Below are positions 61,674-64,000 of a stretch of 64,000 nt of DNA, one piece after another. This DNA comes from UBA7867 sp964579205. GTDB taxonomy: Bacteria; Bacillota; Clostridia; Christensenellales; UBA1242. The DNA lies in the NCBI GenBank assembly GCA_964579205.1, contig CAZOFH010000004.1, forward strand, positions 53,460 to 117,459, read 5' to 3'. The notes under the pieces were generated by a model, which saw only the letters and a program-made list of their open reading frames with translations, was not told where the DNA came from and made no database searches. The stretch's first letter is position 1; each line of letters opens with the position of its first letter. Position numbers and translations under genes: made by a program.

Positions 61674-62837
61674 TTACTCTGTATTATCCACTTCGAGGTT
61701 GACATTGCTAGACGAAACTAATTCAAAGACTGCGATAACGACGGTGTCGTTTATCAAAGATTTTTTGAGTTTGACTGATTGCGCAGTACTAAGGACGCGC
61801 CCGTCCGATGTTTTCCAGTGCTTAAAGCCGTAGCCGACCTGCACGATATCGGCAGCCAGCGTGATTGTGTCATCGTCCTCCAGCGTGTCAATATCCTCGC
61901 CGACCATATGCACCACGCCGCCAAAAGTCGCCTGCACCGCCACGCCTTTGACCGACCCTGTGCTGTTCTTTAGCCCACTATATGCCCCCGCAGTAGTCTG
62001 CAGGTAGAAACTAATCGGGCTGCTTGTGCTAATACCCTTAAACTCAAATACGATTTCGTTCGAGTTCTCATTTGCGTAGTAGATAACTGCCGCAGCGAGC
62101 GAGGTATTCGCCAAGTTTTTCTTGACGCTGTCCACATTGTGCCAAGTTGTATTGTCAAATGAGAATGAGGCGACCTTGTGCCCCGATGCAGGTGCTATCG
62201 TTAGCGAAGTGTTTTTCATTGTCGCGTCTACGCTGTCATATAGCGTGTAACTGGTCGTGCTCCCCGTCACACTTTTGATATCATACCACAGCCAGTAGGC
62301 GTAAAGCGTGGTAGCGGCAGCAAAAGTCGACAACGAAATTGCAGGCGTGCCGTTGGCATTGTAGATTTTAGTGCCTTGACCGTTCGGGAACAAATAATAG
62401 CCGCCGAATGCATAACCAGTGCGCGTTGGGGCGGTAATGTTTGATAACGCAGAATTATATGTTACCGTTTGGGTAGTTGTGCCAGTAGTCGCCCCCTGCA
62501 AATCAAACGAAAGTTTTACTCTCACTGGCGTCCAGTTTGCGTAAAGAGTGACATTCTCGGTAAAAGTCGACGCGGCTATAGCAGGGGTACCATCGGCATT
62601 ATAGATTTTTGTGCCAGCACCATTTGCTTGGGTATAATATCCGGCGAAAATGTAACCATTTTTTACGGGGGTGGTAATGGCTGGAAATCCGTCGCCTTTG
62701 GCGACACTTATTTGATTTGTACCGCCACTTCCGCCTTCTGAGTCGAGTGTCACAGTCCAAGGGCGCCCCGCCGCGAGAGACGCGGCAGAGTTAAGAGATA
62801 TGAGAAGCGAGGGGCGTACCGCTTGGCTATAGTTCAC
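61674..62837 (-). CDS. downstream part of an amber-split surface protein: two InlB-type repeats and shared C-terminal module
   Basis: 387 residues if started at an internal GTG, but no ribosome-binding site precedes it, and the frame continues upstream without interruption to the TAG that ends the neighbouring reading frame 42 bases away. Content: the end of the upstream domain (VNYSQAVRPSLLISLNSAA), two InlB B-repeats (about 28-185), the module shared with the 812-residue surface protein (YDIKSVTGSTTSYTLYDS to FYLQTTAGAYSGLK), then about 95 further residues (GYGFKHWKTSDGRVLSTAQS). No sorting signal. It is probably expressed only by readthrough, or is a decayed half-gene. Confidence 0.75.
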   Translation of the reverse strand: MNYSQAVRPSLLISLNSAASLAAGRPWTVTLDSEGGSGGTNQISVAKGDGFPAITTPVKNGYIFAGYYTQANGAGTKIYNADGTPAIAASTFTENVTLYANWTPVRVKLSFDLQGATTGTTTQTVTYNSALSNITAPTRTGYAFGGYYLFPNGQGTKIYNANGTPAISLSTFAAATTLYAYWLWYDIKSVTGSTTSYTLYDSVDATMKNTSLTIAPASGHKVASFSFDNTTWHNVDSVKKNLANTSLAAAVIYYANENSNEIVFEFKGISTSSPISFYLQTTAGAYSGLKNSTGSVKGVAVQATFGGVVHMVGEDIDTLEDDDTITLAADIVQVGYGFKHWKTSDGRVLSTAQSVKLKKSLINDTVVIAVFELVSSSNVNLEVDNTE

Positions 62838-62876
62838 ACTACTGAGACTATCAGAGGAACCTGAGGGGTTGAGATT

Positions 62877-64000
62877 CTAGCTACAAAGTGCATTATCATC
62901 GTACGCAGAGCGCCCCCACGTGTAACAATAGGCTGTATTTCCATAATTGGACTGTGAGGTGCCCAGATAACTAGTTGAGAATGAAGTACTACTCCCATCG
63001 TATGTGGTTCGCTCAGCAGTATTGGTCTCCCATAGGCCGTCGTGAGCATCCTCATACCCCATCTCCGCCATACTAGGCAACCATAGGTAGTCGTCTCCCC
63101 AGTTTGCGTAATCAGTTTTGCCTGTGTAATTGTAGTCGCTGCTGTACCAAGAGCCAGAGTAACTATAGCCGTTCGTTGTAGTCAATGACTCGTTATTGAG
63201 CCAATAACTTGTTTCGTTTCTATTTGCAGGATTCTGCATATTAGTCATCCAAGGCATCTTGCTGGGTGTAGAAAGGAAGCGGGTCAACCCCTTGCTAGCC
63301 ACAGTATACAGTGAAAAGATGTGGTCAGAGGATTGAGTAACAGTGCTGCTTAATGCGCTATTACTGGTAGCGTATTTACTCTTGTTGCCAGTACCTGTAT
63401 TGTTTAATGTTGCTACTCGAATGTAACTGGTACCATACATATTACTTGGATATGTACCTACTGTTGAGTTTCTCCAGTCGTCAGACCAGTCACTGTAGAG
63501 TCCCCCATTCGCGATACCATAGTGATCGCCAAGGTTCTTATTCTGCCCAGACCAAGCATCTTGGTGGTTGTTGCTTAGCCAAAGTGTGGCTACTAGGTTG
63601 TTGTCCGTGTCTTTTGACACATAGGTGACTATCCAATCCAGTCCGCCGAGGCGTACTACAATACTTTGCCCACTAGTTTTGTTGTATGTTTTTGCGCGCA
63701 AATTGGCTGCAGTAAGTGGTGTGGTGCCCACGCTAGTAGTGAGGCTGTCAATTTGCGTATTCATATCGCCCGATGAACCATATATCATATTGACTAGCGT
63801 CGTCATTGTCTCTATATTAAAAGGCTTTGTAGCGGTCGCACTCGTTGGGTCGAGCAGCAACTCGTCCACATGCTTGAATGAACTGGTGTTTGACGAAGAA
63901 AATGCCGCGGTATCCGTGGCTTTTTCGTTTGTGGATAAGTGGCTAACCAAGAGCCACGCTGATAGAGAAATTACAACAACAATTATTAGGCTAATTAATG
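62877..64000 (-). CDS. upstream part of the amber-split surface protein (5' end outside window)
   Basis: The frame is open from the right edge to TAG at 62877-62879. The edge codons encode a hydrophobic segment (SLIIVVVISLSAWLLVSHL), so the true start lies beyond 64,000 and a TTG at 63950 is not the start. The ectodomain (about 350 residues) reads like the DUF6273/InlB-associated domains: IVVRLGGLDWIVTYVS, ATLWLSNNHQ, then DDYLWLPSMAEMGYED and WGRSAYDDN. Its normal end, V-N-x-x-x-AVRPSL-x-x-x-LNSA, lies after the stop codon in the same frame, so one gene is split in two. Confidence 0.8.
   Translation of the reverse strand, partial: LISLIIVVVISLSAWLLVSHLSTNEKATDTAAFSSSNTSSFKHVDELLLDPTSATATKPFNIETMTTLVNMIYGSSGDMNTQIDSLTTSVGTTPLTAANLRAKTYNKTSGQSIVVRLGGLDWIVTYVSKDTDNNLVATLWLSNNHQDAWSGQNKNLGDHYGIANGGLYSDWSDDWRNSTVGTYPSNMYGTSYIRVATLNNTGTGNKSKYATSNSALSSTVTQSSDHIFSLYTVASKGLTRFLSTPSKMPWMTNMQNPANRNETSYWLNNESLTTTNGYSYSGSWYSSDYNYTGKTDYANWGDDYLWLPSMAEMGYEDAHDGLWETNTAERTTYDGSSTSFSTSYLGTSQSNYGNTAYCYTWGRSAYDDNALCS

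Noticed and set aside
61674..64000. Genome-wide stop-codon recoding (TAG as sense)
   Set aside because: At least two well-defined genes here (zinc-ribbon protein and metal ATPase) end at TAG with proper terminators or downstream genes, so TAG is a normal stop.

Overview
The window looks like a chromosomal segment of an anaerobic, endospore-forming Bacillota, most likely an uncultured gut Clostridia. The evidence is strong GGAGG ribosome-binding sites, consensus sigma-A promoters, sporulation genes (yqfC, yqfD, a SpoIIQ-like M23 peptidase, a BclA-like collagen protein), feoAB, a minimal SufC/SufB pair, and Clostridia-type neighbourhoods such as tmk-holB-ricT-rsmI and pth-mfd-foldase. The lineage is inferred; there is no rRNA gene in the window. 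Most genes are on the minus strand.

Layout. 1-3.7 kb: a very large N-terminally anchored surface protein running off the left edge. 4.1-8.8 kb: a membrane protein, an amidase-like protein, a DUF1858 protein with a Cys/Asp-rich tail, an SPFH protein, a PRC-barrel protein and acpP. 8.8-10.5 kb: a SpoIIQ-like peptidase and a small membrane protein, with structured repeats. 10.6-14.9 kb: dTDP-L-rhamnose operon rmlA-rmlD-rmlB-rmlC plus a glycosyltransferase. 15-19 kb: zinc-ribbon protein, P1B metal ATPase with a palindromic operator, ndk. 19.3-23.3 kb: TetR regulator with a YhaO/YhaN-like (SbcD/SbcC-like) pair. 23.4-34 kb: rsmI, ricT, holB, tmk, a PrsA-like foldase, mfd, pth, a degenerate GlmU-like protein and tadA. 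34-37.2 kb: M14 carboxypeptidase, nucleoside hydrolase, an orphan gene. 37.4 kb: tRNA-Met(CAT) and tRNA-Glu(TTC). 37.8-44.4 kb: collagen-like protein, tex, a membrane protein, trpS, minimal SUF pair. 44.8-47.3 kb: InlB-repeat surface protein. 47.5-52.9 kb: two small membrane proteins, then U32-mscS-hydrolase. 53-58.8 kb: DUF2804, a cytidine deaminase homologue lacking its zinc site, ybeY, yqfD, divergent yqfC, plsY, der. 58.9-61.2 kb: feoA-feoB. 61.3-61.6 kb: repeat cluster. 61.7-64 kb: a second InlB-repeat surface protein, split by an in-frame amber codon and running off the right edge.

Working together: housekeeping blocks for translation, replication and repair (tmk, holB, ricT, rsmI, mfd, pth, tadA, trpS, der, ybeY) alternate with an envelope and surface programme (rhamnose synthesis, three large anchored surface proteins, collagen-like protein, amidase, M23 and M14 peptidases, plsY, foldase) and metal handling (feoAB, P1B ATPase, Cys-rich protein, SUF).

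The points most worth a second look are: the amber-split surface gene with a C-terminal module shared with another surface protein; two homologues of essential-pathway enzymes that have lost catalytic residues (Cdd-like, GlmU-like); a cloverleaf-forming repeat; a dispersed repeat family whose stems vary in sequence but stay complementary; and arrays of a 9-mer at 11-12-bp spacing upstream of two genes.
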